From: Albifimbria verrucaria
Taxonomy: Eukaryota > Ascomycota > Sordariomycetes > Hypocreales > Stachybotryaceae
Assembly (NCBI GenBank): GCA_020081605.1
Contig: JAHREC010000017.1
Coordinates: forward strand, 1 to 64,000
DNA length: 64,000 bases
Direction: 5' to 3'
Positions 46,001 to 56,275 of the stretch are shown here, piece after piece. The notes under the pieces were generated by a model. It ran no database searches, was not told where the DNA came from, and worked only from the letters and a program-made list of their open reading frames with translations. Every line of letters starts with the position of its first letter. Within the stretch, counting starts at the first letter, position 1. Both the position numbers and the translations under genes were made by a program.

Positions 46001-46796
46001 GGGACCACGAGACATAGCTTAGGCCCTGTCATACGATGCAAATGGGTGGAGGGTCTCTAGTGTCCATCTGATATCTCTCAACGTAGTGTCGAGCCTACAC
46101 GATTGAGGACGATGGCGTCTGCTGCGAATTAGGTATGCTACAGTTTTACACTGATTAGCTTGACGTTCTGACTGGCAACTTCCCTTCACTCTAACCACTC
46201 TTCACTGTTGAAGCGCCGATGACCTGATGACCGTGGCCTAGTCTAGTATGGTGACAAGCGAAGGGAAGGAAGGGTGGATTTCAATTGGTCTTTCGACGCC
46301 TTTCAATTCCTTTCGACGCACGGCTATTCTCTTTGATCAAGCCATATCCTCTGTTTGCCATATTATATATGTATTTAAGATTTTCTCTTAATGTTTTGTT
46401 TATACGCCCTTAAATATATATATATATATATATTCCATAATCTCCTAAGGATCCATGATCACGGTTGCTACTCATTCAGTGGGCGAGTTTACGCACAAGG
46501 CCTGTCAAGCACGGTTTCACTTTGCAGAACTGAACAGGTGAGCGAGCGACACTTATTAACAAGCATTTGTCGAGAGTAATGTGAGGATTACCTAGACTAG
46601 CTAGGCGATTCAAGAATTAAGGCTTTAGTAGATATCGTAGACCCATTTTTTATCTGTGCTGTAATGGCCTGCCTCCGGATGATCGTGATGTTGAGTTTTC
46701 AGATTCGGCAGGTTTTTGGAAGCCATGAAGGTGTTTGGAATGCTGAATATTGTCACAAACCCTGGCCTATCGACTCTTGAGCCTAGCAATGCAGCA
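43058..46796. other. No convincing gene
   Basis: A 201-codon + frame at 43078-43683 and a 105-codon minus frame at 44975-45292 have plausible composition but no motif, no intron support and no partner segments. The rest (43.7-44.9 and 45.3-46.8 kb) has only short frames. An (AT)n run lies at 46,414-46,431. Confidence 0.35.
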
Positions 46797-48160
46797 TCAA
46801 AGACGATTGCGACGACAACGATTACATGCCTGAATTCGACACTGCCTGCACTCAAAAATGTATTCAGGAAGCCAGTGATAGCACTCTTCACACTGGTGTC
46901 GGCCCTGACGATATACCCATCGTCTATGACTACACTCGTGATTCTCAAGCAGATTCTGCATTTCTTGTTGTCGCATTTGTTCTCGCTGTTGGCCAGTCAA
47001 GTTCATGGCCTGCGGATTTCGTTCTAGGAGAACTTGGGCACGCGCCACTAGCCTGTCCTCGTGGAAGTGGTCACATGTACATGTTTTCCACTCCGCACCA
47101 CACTCATAACAGAATTCGGCTTGACATCTGCAGGCTGAGGCATCGAAGTTAGTATCTAAGTAAGCTGAAGGAAGTTGTTGAGAATTAGAGGGTACTTACT
47201 CATATGGTTACAACCATGGCTTAACTCTACAAAGCGATGACAGGAATATCATTGTTGCCAACCTTCCTGCTTAGCAAAGTCTGCAAATTGTTCCAATTCT
47301 TCATTTTGCGGGCATTCTCTGCCCTGATGTGTAGCGGCCTTGCAAATGATGCAGGTTGCCTCCCGGCAATTTGGGCATACCGCTTTATCGGAGACGATGA
47401 ATTGTTCAGGTATGAAAGTCGAGCAGGCTGGCACATGGCAATAAGTTCGGTTGATTGTAGCCAGTTCAGCCTCTCTGGCTTTGTATCTACCGGTGAGCAC
47501 TGGGCCAAGCATAAATTCTGTGCTGCGCAATGATATGGGTTGCCGACAACAGCGCGGTGGAAAGAGAGACTCATCGGTCAAGCAGTCTGTATAAAGTCGA
47601 ACGATGCAATCCTTGCAGTAGGAATGTGTACAGGTTAACTCAATCAATAAACTTTCTCCGAAGTACTCCGTACAGGTATCGCACTGCCGGGTCTTAGACT
47701 GTCGCGAAGCAGCCCATTGCGAAGTTTCTCCTGGCTCATCACGAACGTTCAAAGTCAGCATTTTCTCAAAAAGCTCATTGTCCACGTGTGGCAAAGTGCT
47801 CTGTATGGAATTAGCTCTTGACCGATCCTGTTGGACGGTAGATTCGCCAGTATGTTCGTCTTGCACACATTGCGCGGCATATCTATCGTTGCGTGCCTGT
47901 TGCTCGTGGAGCTCCAGTGCCAAGATGGTATCGCCGTCGTCGCGGACGGCAGTGGCCATACTCCTGCACATGACTGCATCTGTAGCAGTTTGTTTCGCTC
48001 GTTTGAGTTCGCTCTCATAGATATTTGTCGCAACAAGTGAATCTGGAGGTTCCCTGATACGATGTTTATCTTTGCTAGAAGAGTTGATATCCTCGATATC
48101 CTTAAGTTGGAGATCGATGATGAGACGTAAAGTTTCTTCGTCGATACTGGAATCGTCCAT
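46797..48160 (-). CDS. RBR (RING-IBR-RING) E3 ubiquitin ligase, stop in RING2
   Basis: The start MDDSSIDEETLRLIIDLQLKD is typical of fungal RBR proteins; an ATG 21 bp upstream is possible. RING1 is CDTCTEYFGE...CTHSYCKDC...PPRCC. The IBR part has YCHVPACSTFIP and CPNCREATCIICKAATH. RING2 continues with ELSHGCNHM, then after an intron at 47135-47199 (GTAAGT donor, TCAG acceptor) TCRCQAEFCYECGAEWKTC. A Cys-rich, Arg-rich tail (HQCEECYHWLPEYIFECRQC) follows to 46797. The exons sum to 433 codons without any shift. The one defect is a TGA at 47249-47251 exactly where the first RING2 cysteine is expected (WQQ-stop-YSCH). If real, the product ends after the IBR at about residue 303 and loses RING2, which contains the catalytic Cys. 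RBR enzymes pass ubiquitin from E2 via that Cys. Confidence 0.82.
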
Positions 48161-48726
48161 GGTAGCAGTAGGATAGATCAAAACAATATTCCTATTGAGA
48201 GTAAAGGTAAAATGTCAGTAATCTTGGAAAGTGGGCGTCAATGTGACGTTGGTTGCTGAAGCAAGGCTCTTGGGGCGAAGAAGCCCGCGATTGGCTGCCC
48301 TTGCATCATTTCGTTCCGTGTCTCGGAGCCGAAGGTTTCCACACCCGATTTCGGCCAGTTAAGCAGTCAAGGCCTTGTGTAGTTCAAACATTCCTTTCAC
48401 ATCAGCCCATCAGCCCATCTGCAGATATGAACAGAAGTGAAAGTCGAGCGTATCGAACATGCTTGATCACATGCTACAAAACACTTGGAACTAAGCCAAA
48501 CCTTACCAACTTCATCTCTTACATGTTATTGCTATCAATGAGTCGTTTCGTGTGGAATGAAATGTAAACTTTATTCCGGATGCGTCACTCATGTGGTTTG
48601 TTGAGTCTAACCTGAGACGTAAATCACAATTGAGTAACAGATATATATATACTGTCCTCTCTTCCTCCTGGAGCCAACCGCTCAATTTAGATCTTCAACT
48701 TTAGTCCGTTATTATACTATCTTCAA
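48161..48726. promoter_or_regulatory. Divergent promoter region, RBR and BTB genes
   Basis: These 566 bp separate the start codons of the RBR ligase (-) and the BTB/T1 protein (+). The last 60 bp before the BTB start are CT-rich (CTCTCTTCCTCCTGG), as in many fungal promoters and leaders. A + frame at 48253-48567 has no motif and I treat it as noncoding. Confidence 0.4.
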
Positions 48727-49350
48727 ATGTCTGAAGCTAGCAATCGTGTCACACTTCGAGTTGGCGAACGCCTATTCTATACCACGAAAGATACTCTCAC
48801 TGGCGAAAGTACATGCTTCAAAGCGCGATTTTCTAAATGGAACGATGCCGATGACGATGGAAGCTATTTTATCGATGGAGATCCCGTTTTATTCCAGACA
48901 ATTCTCCAGTACCTCCGTTCTGGTATTCTGCCCTTATTCTTTGAGCCTGTAACGCAAACACACGATTTGGCAAAATACGCAGCGATACTCGGTGAGGCAC
49001 GCTATTTTGGGATCAATAAACTGGAGGCATGGATTCTCGACAAGCATTATCTTCAGGTTGTCCACACACATACCAGTTTCCAGATCCTTGATGAACCCGC
49101 GTTGAAGACAATCCCAGAACATAAGTCCAAAACTGCCCTCTCCACAACGAAAGTGGACTTTTACCCTACATCTGGTACTAGGAAAACATTGGTATGTCCC
49201 CAACAAATTTTGGATCGTTGGGGGCATCATCGATGCAGTGACTACTGTCTAGAAGGAAAGGGATCATTAGCTTGTACTTTTGAGGATGAAGCCTACTTCA
49301 AAGTTCTTGCTATCGAACGTACCGCTACGTTTAATCCGGAGATGCTCTAA
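48727..49350 (+). CDS. BTB/T1 (KCTD-like) domain protein
   Basis: This is an intact 207-codon frame with no shift. Residues 7-100 form a T1-type BTB domain: VTLRVGERLFYTTKDTL, FKARFSKW, DGSYFIDGDPVLFQTILQYL, RSGILPLFF, and LGEARYFGINKLEAWI. This order (VxLxVGGxxFxT-like start, FIDRDPxxFxxIL-like core, EAxYFGIxxLE end) matches KCTD/T1 proteins, which commonly serve as CUL3 adaptors that bring substrates for ubiquitination. The C-terminal half has no domain I recognise, with CSDYCLEGKGSLAC as a Cys cluster. It is divergent from the RBR ligase. Confidence 0.8.
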   Translation: MSEASNRVTLRVGERLFYTTKDTLTGESTCFKARFSKWNDADDDGSYFIDGDPVLFQTILQYLRSGILPLFFEPVTQTHDLAKYAAILGEARYFGINKLEAWILDKHYLQVVHTHTSFQILDEPALKTIPEHKSKTALSTTKVDFYPTSGTRKTLVCPQQILDRWGHHRCSDYCLEGKGSLACTFEDEAYFKVLAIERTATFNPEML

Positions 49351-51785
49351 TATTTAGCCATAAATAGTCTTATAATTCTTCTTTTATACTACACCGCATA
49401 ATTTGGATGTTGACTGGGAGTCTCATAAATAGAAACTTGATTCAAAAGACTCGAGACGAAATGATAAATCAAGCACTAGAGTGGGCTCTTACCATACTTC
49501 AAGGGTCTCTCAATGCTGGCATGTTGATATAACTTGGTATTGCTATCTTCAAAGTTTGAATCATGTCTAACAATGCTCTACTTTCCTTGCTTTTACTTTA
49601 TGGATAAGAAAATTAGGCGACCCTACGGATGAGATATGCTTTTCCTTCATCGGGACGGGGGTTGGTGGTGAATGAATCGCTGTAGGCGTGGTGAGATCTT
49701 TCGCTGACAGGTTGATTGTTGATTTCGTGCTGCAGGGACTGCCCCTAATTCTCAGTCGCAACCTCATCGCCTGCTTTGATTTTGGTCTCCCAAATAATGT
49801 TAATAGAATCCTAGGAACTAGCAGGCTAGCATGCCTCAATGAGGTAAGATTCTCCATCCACCAAGGCACCGTTTTTTATTCGTCCAGTGCTATAAACGGA
49901 AAGGTATGTAGGCAACGGTTTTTATATGCGCATATTTATTTGGAAGATATTTTCCGCTCTATGTTTCTGATCACTTAGCTCTGTGGGCCGCTTTGCTAGA
50001 TCTAAAATGTCGTTTCCTCCGTGACCCTGCAAAGTGGAAACATCTTACAGTCAATTAAAGCTAGAAGCACATACATAAAATTCTATTGTGGCTCTGCACA
50101 CTTCCATTTACATGCGATAGGTGATATTTTCTGAATTTGATGACTTCTTACAGTGTAAATAGAAGATATTTCTGGAAGGTTAAGTCCAATACATAGAGAG
50201 GCACGTTAGATTACACATACTATGTCAAGAGCAGTCTTGATTATAGAATACTATAATCAATAACTTAATTAATCGGAATTCTATAAATCATATTGAAACC
50301 AATAAGCCCAGTTTCAGCTCTAGAAGTCGATTCTTTAGGAAAATGCTCAAAGCAGTCGCTAATATAAAGGATAATGACTAATAACTGATATACTCAAGCA
50401 AGATACGGGTTCTACTGAGATATTATGAATCTATAAAAGAGTACTATAATAAAGAGGTTCGATTCTTATAGCTACTATATTCTATTACAAGAGATATACA
50501 GGGTGTAGGGAGGCTTATATATCCTCAAAGCGGGTAAAAAGCACTACGATATCGTAACTATCGAAGACTAAGAGAAGATAGAAGCCAGCAAGCTATATTT
50601 ATATTAATATACAGTACTTAGTATAGAATAATAATCATAAGATAATAATGAGAAAAATTATATTGGAGGAATCGGAACTATAGTTCTAGTTTATACTGAT
50701 ACTAAGACTAAGCGCAGTTCGAGCCAAAGACAGTTAGGCGCTTAATTGACCGGATAAGGGCTAGGCACTGTCGAAATTGGGACAGCAGCACATCACCATG
50801 GGGCTTTCTTAATTTACAGCAGCAATAATTAACCTTCATTGCAGGGTCGTAGTAGAGTACAATCCAGTCTACATTACACTAGTAAGCTATCATCCTTAGG
50901 GTTTCAGTTTTAGCAATCTCAAGAGATCTACAGTTATTCTAGGACTAGCCACTTACCTTTTTAGAGCAGATTTAAACTCTGGTTTCCCGAGAATATACAT
51001 AAATAATAGCAATAATAGAGGATATAGTTCGGTTTCCTCAGCGGAATAAAGAATCAAATTTTTAACCCGTCTCATGAGCAAGAGCATGAGACGCAACCCT
51101 AACTTACTACGTAGTAAATGCCCGGTGGAGCCACTTCCGTATTGCCATCGCCAGAAGCTTAAGGTGCAACCACTTCGGATAGAATCCCGAGTAAGCCGCC
51201 TGTCGAACTTTCAACCCACATGCGCTAAAGCTTTTATCAACAGAGGCACAGTAAGGCGAGGAACCCTTTTTCGGACAATAATGCAGGGCTATAGCGTGTG
51301 ATTAGTCGCTTATAATGGGGCTTGGTTAATGCTTAACCTATTTAATTCACAGAGTTTTACTTCATAAATTGTATACTATTCCTCCAGCCACTTTAATAAC
51401 CTAAATCTGGAATGACACATACGCAGTTGGTTCCCCTACTTGCAATATTACAACTCTTATCTCTTGATATGGCTGGGATACTCAATTGAGTAAAGCCGCA
51501 ACTATAAGGGTAAGAGCCAGTGGGCCCTTCCTCCCACGCTGTCCCGTCTTCGAGGTCCCGAGATGGAGACAATGACTATATACTACGCACAAATAGTGAC
51601 AAAATGCCGCTCCGGGACTTGCAGTACTCAACAGGTTTATTTCCTCGAGGGTGCTAGGAATGAATAGCCCGTTCTTCTAACAGTAAGGCGTACGGCATTC
51701 CGTGTCTGATGATAGAATAGGTAAGGCTAATGTATGCCCCAGGTTAAGTACAGGGAATGAAACACCATGTTCTATAAGTGTAGGG
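49351..51785. other. No gene; moderately AT-rich, probably old repeats
   Basis: Only short frames occur. From about 50,150 to 51,060 the sequence is AT-rich with many TATA/TAATA words, weaker than the 19-29 kb block but suggesting partly mutated repeats. A 75-codon + frame at 51074-51301 has no motif. Confidence 0.35.
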
Positions 51786-52424
51786 TTAGGTGTATAGCCG
51801 TTTCCAAGTATCTAAAGTTGAAATTGACGATCGCGTATCAGGATGATCCAGCCCAAGTTTCAGAGCACAGAATTGGACGCAATTTTCCATCAGATCGATG
51901 GCTTCGCGTATTTTCCTCGTGGAACACCAAGTGTAGGCTAAGTTATTCATACAAGTCAGTGTATCAGGATAGTCTGGTCCAAGCTTGGTCTTGATTGTTT
52001 CAATTACCAGTACAAAGAATCTCTCTGCTTGCTTAAACCAGCCTAGATCCCAATATATGGATACGAGATTAGCTGTACTTTTTAGCGTATCGGGATAGTC
52101 TACTCCATGCTTTATCTTACAAGCGTCTATTACCTCCATCTGAAGCGTCGCTGCTTCCTCCCATCGACCTTGATTTCTGTGTATTGATGCGAGATTGGCC
52201 ATGCTCATCAAAGTATCAAGGTGATCTGCTCCAAGCGTGGTCTTCCAAGTCTTCACCACTTGTGTATCAAGTCTCTCTGCCTCCTCCCATCGGCCTTGGT
52301 TCACATATGTTGATACTAGATTGACCATGCTCGTCAACGTTAGGGTTAGGGTTAGACAGGGATATCCATCTCCATTAGGACCAGCCAAGCCTGGATGTTC
52401 CCTGGTTTGCCCAAATAAAGACAT
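51786..52424 (-). pseudogene. Kinesin-light-chain-type TPR fragment
   Basis: The frame encodes four 42-residue TPR units with the signature YxNQGRWEEAExL...LGxDHPDTLxSMxNLAxxY: NQGRWEEAERL, NQGRWEEAATLQ, DLGWFKQAERFF, STRKIREAIDLM. Each is followed by an LGxDxxDTLxxxxNLA-like linker. Such repeats are the ligand-sensing C-terminus of many fungal STAND proteins (Pfn/NB-ARC-TPR), but no NTPase domain lies upstream here. The upstream side breaks exactly at an interstitial telomere repeat that is read as LTLTLTLT. The fragment ends in a natural-looking stop at 51786. I read it as a severed end of an NLR gene. Confidence 0.7.
52339..52355. repeat. Interstitial telomere repeat (TTAGGG)
   Basis: GTTAGGGTTAGGGTTAG lies inside the TPR fragment, with G-rich orientation on the + strand, opposite to the window's own telomere. 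On the left it joins the TPR coding sequence at GACGAGCATGG-side DNA (minus reading ACGTTGACGAGC), and on the right an unrelated CCATCTCCATTAGG sequence. This is typical of a break once healed by telomere addition or filled with telomere sequence. Confidence 0.85.
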
Positions 52425-53164
52425 AAATTCGACGTGTCGGAGTTGTGTCCATACTGCTTTCTTCCATCACACTAGCAAACATTTCAACTGCGTCTTTCAT
52501 TGCATTTGATCTTCTTCCATGCTTAGTTGGCACCGAAGCTGACGGCCGAGAGTAAGTGGTTTTAGTCCAGTCAATCAATCATGGCTTAGCGAACATGCGC
52601 CGTCAGCCTCGCTGCCGCAAGCCGTCCGAGCCACCCCAGTGTACAGACCTTCTGCAGCTAAAACAGTCCTGATGAACATACCTTCATGCAGCCCTATGGG
52701 CATTGCCATTGCAAGACATCAGGGGCTTGAGCCGGCAGTACATTTAGTCAATATGAACGCTCTTTCAGCGACGAACGGGACCAGTTGGAATGATGTTACC
52801 AAATTCTACGATGGAACGTCATCATTGGGTGAGAAAGGCAAGTACAGTATGCAAATGTAAAACTGTTGTGACAAGCCCCGATGGAATTGCTTTAGCGGAC
52901 ACAACTATCCATAAACAACAGGAAGATTTTACCTCATATCCAGAAGAATAAGGTCGCGTACAGTATATTGATAAATCACTGTGCGAATCTGTAATAACAA
53001 CTAGTGCGTCAGAGGAGAGAGGATTAGTTTATCCGGCAGACTATTTTGGGTGAGTATGGTTTGTAAATGCCCCCAAATGAAGGTGCACCCTAGAGCCTCA
53101 GGAGCGAGAAGAAAACTGGGATACCGAAGACAAAAGTGACGGCTCCATCGAAAGGCAGAAGCTG
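52425..53164. other. No gene seen
   Basis: Short frames occur on both strands, including minus 52375-52578 and plus 52639-52860, without motifs. Sequence composition is normal. Confidence 0.35.
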
Positions 53165-53729
53165 TCATCTAGACTCTACATTTGGTGTACAGTAATCTTT
53201 GCAGGTTCGATCGGATTTGTCGCTTTCGCTCCTGGTGATCCAGCCTCCAAGACCACGACCGTAAACCGTCAATAGCTCTTTATAAACCGAGTCGTAGTTC
53301 AATCCCATGAACAATTTCAATGAGTGGCCCTATGCCTCCTGAAATGAACTTGTGTCTTTCGATCCTTTCCAACTTAGACTGAATCCTATCCGCTGCCTCT
53401 TTCAATTGTTGGGGAATTCTTCTGAACTAAAATTCAAGTTAGCCAGTAGAGGATCAGAGAAAATCATGTCCACTTCTTGACCAAGCGTGGTCTTCTTATG
53501 GCTATTGGAATCCCAGTTGCCTAATCATGCCCGGACATATCTCCAGATAACTTCGTCATCACGAATCCCACGATGTTGTTGTCCAGTCGCGCTGGAAGTG
53601 GGATAGCTTGCCACTAAGATGAATAGTTTTGACATCACCGAACTCTAAAAATTGAATCATCATTATTAGTGGCTGCAATAACATAGCCATAAGCCAGTCA
53701 GGCTCGGAAGGCGCCTGAGGTTCACTCAT
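53165..53729 (-). CDS. Unknown protein, frame-broken
   Basis: Reading the minus strand from an ATG at 53729 gives MSEPQAPSEPDWLMAMLLQP and GKLSHFQRD. Collinear segments in other frames follow: LDNNIVGFVMTKLSGDM, SNSHKKTTLGQEVDMIFSDP, LLANLNFSSEEFPN, AADRIQSKLERIERHKFISG, YDSVYKELLTVYGRGLGGW, and an end at 53165. All segments have coding-like amphipathic composition, so I think they are one gene of about 185 aa broken by missing bases (and perhaps a short intron). I do not recognise it. It lies 750 bp upstream of the 3CxxC zinc-finger gene and is divergent from it. Confidence 0.4.
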
Positions 53730-54478
53730 CACTAGCCCTCTCTAGACTAGTCGGGCCTACTTGCTTGGGCGCTGCACATAGGTCGTTCCCAGCAATTGTA
53801 ATATGGGTTTTCTATTGCTGTTTTGGCACATTAATTTGCTATCTAACGGATAGTCCTACACCTACCAAATTGTACTGGTGGCATCCCCAGCTCCCTGAAA
53901 AAGTGAACAGCATAATTTTGCTCATTTTTACTTCCGAAAAGAGCAGAAATATCAATCTTACTTTCCATTCTTAGAGAGATGGAGACAGAGGGGCTTTTAC
54001 CGGCCTTGTTGAGCAGTTGTTGACCATACGAGACATCTGGTCCATCTCCAGAAATTGTACAAATCCTGTCATATGAAAAGTCTTTACGCGAGTAGCAGTA
54101 CTCATTCTCTATTATTCCGTGTAGTATGTACTTGAGAATCTATCTTTACCTCGCCGAACCTCGCTTCTCGCCACGCCTGACAAGAAGCTCACCTGACGAA
54201 AGCCCTGAAGCAGTTTCTAGTTCATGACATGACCGTCCTCAAATAAGCCAAATCTCAAGAACTCCCTTGCGTAGAATCTATCACCTTCTGTCTCAGTGCG
54301 GCTGATGCCGTGGCATGTTGTGACTGGTGGTTGAAAGAGGTGTGGTAGGCCTCCAGCATATCTTATGTGACATTGCCGCAAAACTCGGTCGATCGTGAAC
54401 TCTGCATTATTTCCACCCATGAAAACTTGGAAATTGACACTCCACCTCCTTTTGAGCATCCATTACCTTTTGGCGGAG
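53730..54478. other. No gene; intergenic
   Basis: This is the region between the divergent unknown gene (53165-53729, minus) and the 3CxxC zinc-finger gene (+). A minus frame at 54217-54459 and a + frame at 53765-53974 lack motifs. It probably contains the promoters of both flanking genes. Confidence 0.35.
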
Positions 54479-54997
54479 ATGTCGTTCACAAAGAGCGGCG
54501 TCAAAAACAATGGCAAGGCCGCAAGTAAGCGAAAGCAGGCCAAACGCTGGTCCCTGCACCCAGCCCTCCACGCCGACGTATCAGCTTTGCTGGAAGAGGA
54601 CAGTCTCGAATACAGCTTCTACAACGAAGACGATGAGAATAATTGTATTCGAGAGTACGATACAAACATCACCGGCCGGTTCGTCTGTCGAAATAACAAT
54701 TGCACATCTAATGGATGGGCCAGCAAGCGAATTGCAATCACGATTCGGAAGTACGACAATAACAGCTACAACGCCAGGGTCTATTACCAGAGATGCCAGG
54801 GTTGCGACACACTTGGCAAGCCCATTCTCGACAAGTCATACGCCGAGAGAGTCGCATATCGCCTTAAGAAATGGTCCGGCGTTGTGACGGAGCCTCCTCC
54901 CTACACGAACAAAAACAGCCAAACGCCTCATGAGGAGGACCTTTGCGAGGGCTGCAAGGCCGGGCATTGCGTTCGAGGAAGTACATGGGTTTATTAA
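54479..54997 (+). CDS. 3CxxC-type zinc-finger protein (RTP-like domain)
   Basis: This is an intact 172-codon frame starting MSFTKSGVKNNG; an ATG 84 bp upstream in frame would add a hydrophobic stretch, but I prefer this start because the charged N-terminus leads directly into the domain. The zf-3CxxC domain spans about residues 60-165: GRFVCRNNNC (first pair), GWASKRIAITI, ARVYYQRCQGC (second pair), YAERVAYRLKKW, then CEGCKAGHC near the end (third pair plus the final Cys). That order is diagnostic for zf-3CxxC, shared by vertebrate receptor-transporting proteins (RTP1-4). RTP4 is interferon-induced and binds viral and host RNA. The fungal members are uncharacterised. There is no C-terminal membrane anchor, unlike the RTPs. 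Its 3' end faces the kinase gene 218 bp away. Confidence 0.85.
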   Translation: MSFTKSGVKNNGKAASKRKQAKRWSLHPALHADVSALLEEDSLEYSFYNEDDENNCIREYDTNITGRFVCRNNNCTSNGWASKRIAITIRKYDNNSYNARVYYQRCQGCDTLGKPILDKSYAERVAYRLKKWSGVVTEPPPYTNKNSQTPHEEDLCEGCKAGHCVRGSTWVY

Positions 54998-55214
54998 GAC
55001 ACGGCGCGGACGGTAGAAAAGAGGTTTATCACCAGTCAAAGTAGCCGTGCAGTCGATCTGAAGCTATGGAATACATACTAAGATTTGTCACTCCCAAATC
55101 CTGGTGTTGCAATGGATGGCCGGTTTACTTGGACATATGCATGTTGCGGAAAACTGAGAAATGTGTTTGCATCCTAGTCCGACAAATGAACCCGGTGATG
55201 ATAGGTTAGGTACC

Positions 55215-56046
55215 CTAGACGAGAAACTGTGCTCTGGTTCTTTTCTCGGCCATAATTTGCCGCCATATTTCACTCTCGTTAAGCCTCTTGCTCAGAATCT
55301 GAATGTTGTCTTCCCTTGTTCCATTTGCGTCAATCTTGTCGGGTCAGCGTTTCTCGAGCTTGAGATGGGACATTGGGCCTTACCTGCATCAGAATGCCGC
55401 GCTGTCGGTATATGTTCTCGACAGGAACAGTCTCCTGCGCATACTCTGCGAAGCGCATCTCAAATTTATCCTCGCTATCGTTCGCATCTCGTGCTCGGCT
55501 TAAATACCGCGCTTTGGCATTGTCCTTTGTAACATCAAATGAGAGCACTATGTCGGGCTGCAGGTCAGGTAGCCTTTCGCCGGCCCTGTCCAGAGCAAGT
55601 GTTTTTTGTCATGGAAAGGCCATTCTTCAGAGGCCTCTAGTTGCTCTACACACCGTGGAAATCCATCGAGTATAATCCCGCTCGCTTCTGGTTCTGGGCG
55701 GCCTGCAGTCTCCAAGATGGCCTGGCATAGAAAAGGGTTCAGGGCCTCAGCGCTGAGAAAACCTTGGTTCTCTAGCTTGTCCTGTATTTCGGCTGCGAGT
55801 GGTGTCGAGCGATTCTCCCGCACCCAGGCACGAAGGTAGTCTCCGACGGAATAATGAGTGAGATTGTGCGTGTGTGCCAGATGTGTTGAGAGCGTTCCTT
55901 TGCCCGCACCGGGCGCTCCTGTAAATGATTAGAACAGTGCGAATGGTGCAGTTAAGTGGTGCCACAATCAGTTTGGAAGAATTACCCAGTACAAAAACTA
56001 TGGCCAAGCTGCGATGAGATTTGTCGGAGCTGCTTGTGGTCTCCAT
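55215..56046 (-). CDS. Adenylate-kinase-family NMP kinase, UMP/CMP kinase-like
   Basis: Start METTSSSDKSH at 56046. Exons are 56046-55986, 55918-55384 and 55334-55215; introns are 55919-55985 (GTAATT...TTTACAG) and 55335-55383 (GTAAGG...ACAAG). The P-loop FVLGAPGAGKGTLSTHLA is formed across intron 1. Next is HYSVGDYLRAWVRE (NMP-binding start), SGIILDGFPRCVEQL (the LDGFPR motif), QPDIVLSFDVTKDNAKARYL, a lid with RFAEYAQETVPVENIYRQRG, and an IDANGT end. One base is missing in an A run near 55,608; with it the exons make 239 codons. UMP/CMP kinases turn NMP + ATP into NDP + ADP. The kinase shares a 229-bp upstream region with viperin and would supply CDP/UDP towards CTP/UTP, viperin's substrates. 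Human CMPK2 is of a different (thymidylate-kinase) fold family, so similarity is functional. Confidence 0.88.
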
Positions 56047-56275
56047 GGTCGGAGGATCATATGTAAAGGCGAAGGTGGGCCATCAATCTGCAGCTGGAAA
56101 GGCCTTACTTTGTCTCAGGGCAGGCACGACATGCTGGAGGCCTTCCAATGATTCGTCATCAGTCAGCGCAAACACGAGCATCTCTTCTCAAGCTCCGAGG
56201 TTGGGGCGCGCTTTCAGTTTCCCTCTTCTTCTTTCTACGTGTGAATCCATGGGAATCATTTATTTTAATAGTAGT
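56047..56275. promoter_or_regulatory. Bidirectional promoter, kinase and viperin
   Basis: Only 229 bp separate the two start codons, so both genes must use this stretch and are likely co-regulated. The last 60 bp before the viperin start are CT-rich then AT-rich (TTTCCCTCTTCTTCTTTC, then TTTATTTTAATAG). A TGACTGATGAC word lies on the minus strand near 56,160 and resembles a bZIP half-site, but this is weak evidence. Confidence 0.55.

Noticed and set aside
46797..47152. + strand frames of 103-108 codons
   Set aside because: They are antisense to the Cys-rich RING2 and tail of the RBR ligase, which has coherent splice sites and zinc ligands.
47249..47251. TGA as a selenocysteine codon in the RBR ligase (it replaces a Cys)
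   Set aside because: Ascomycetes are known to lack the selenocysteine machinery; a stop mutation or base error is far more likely.
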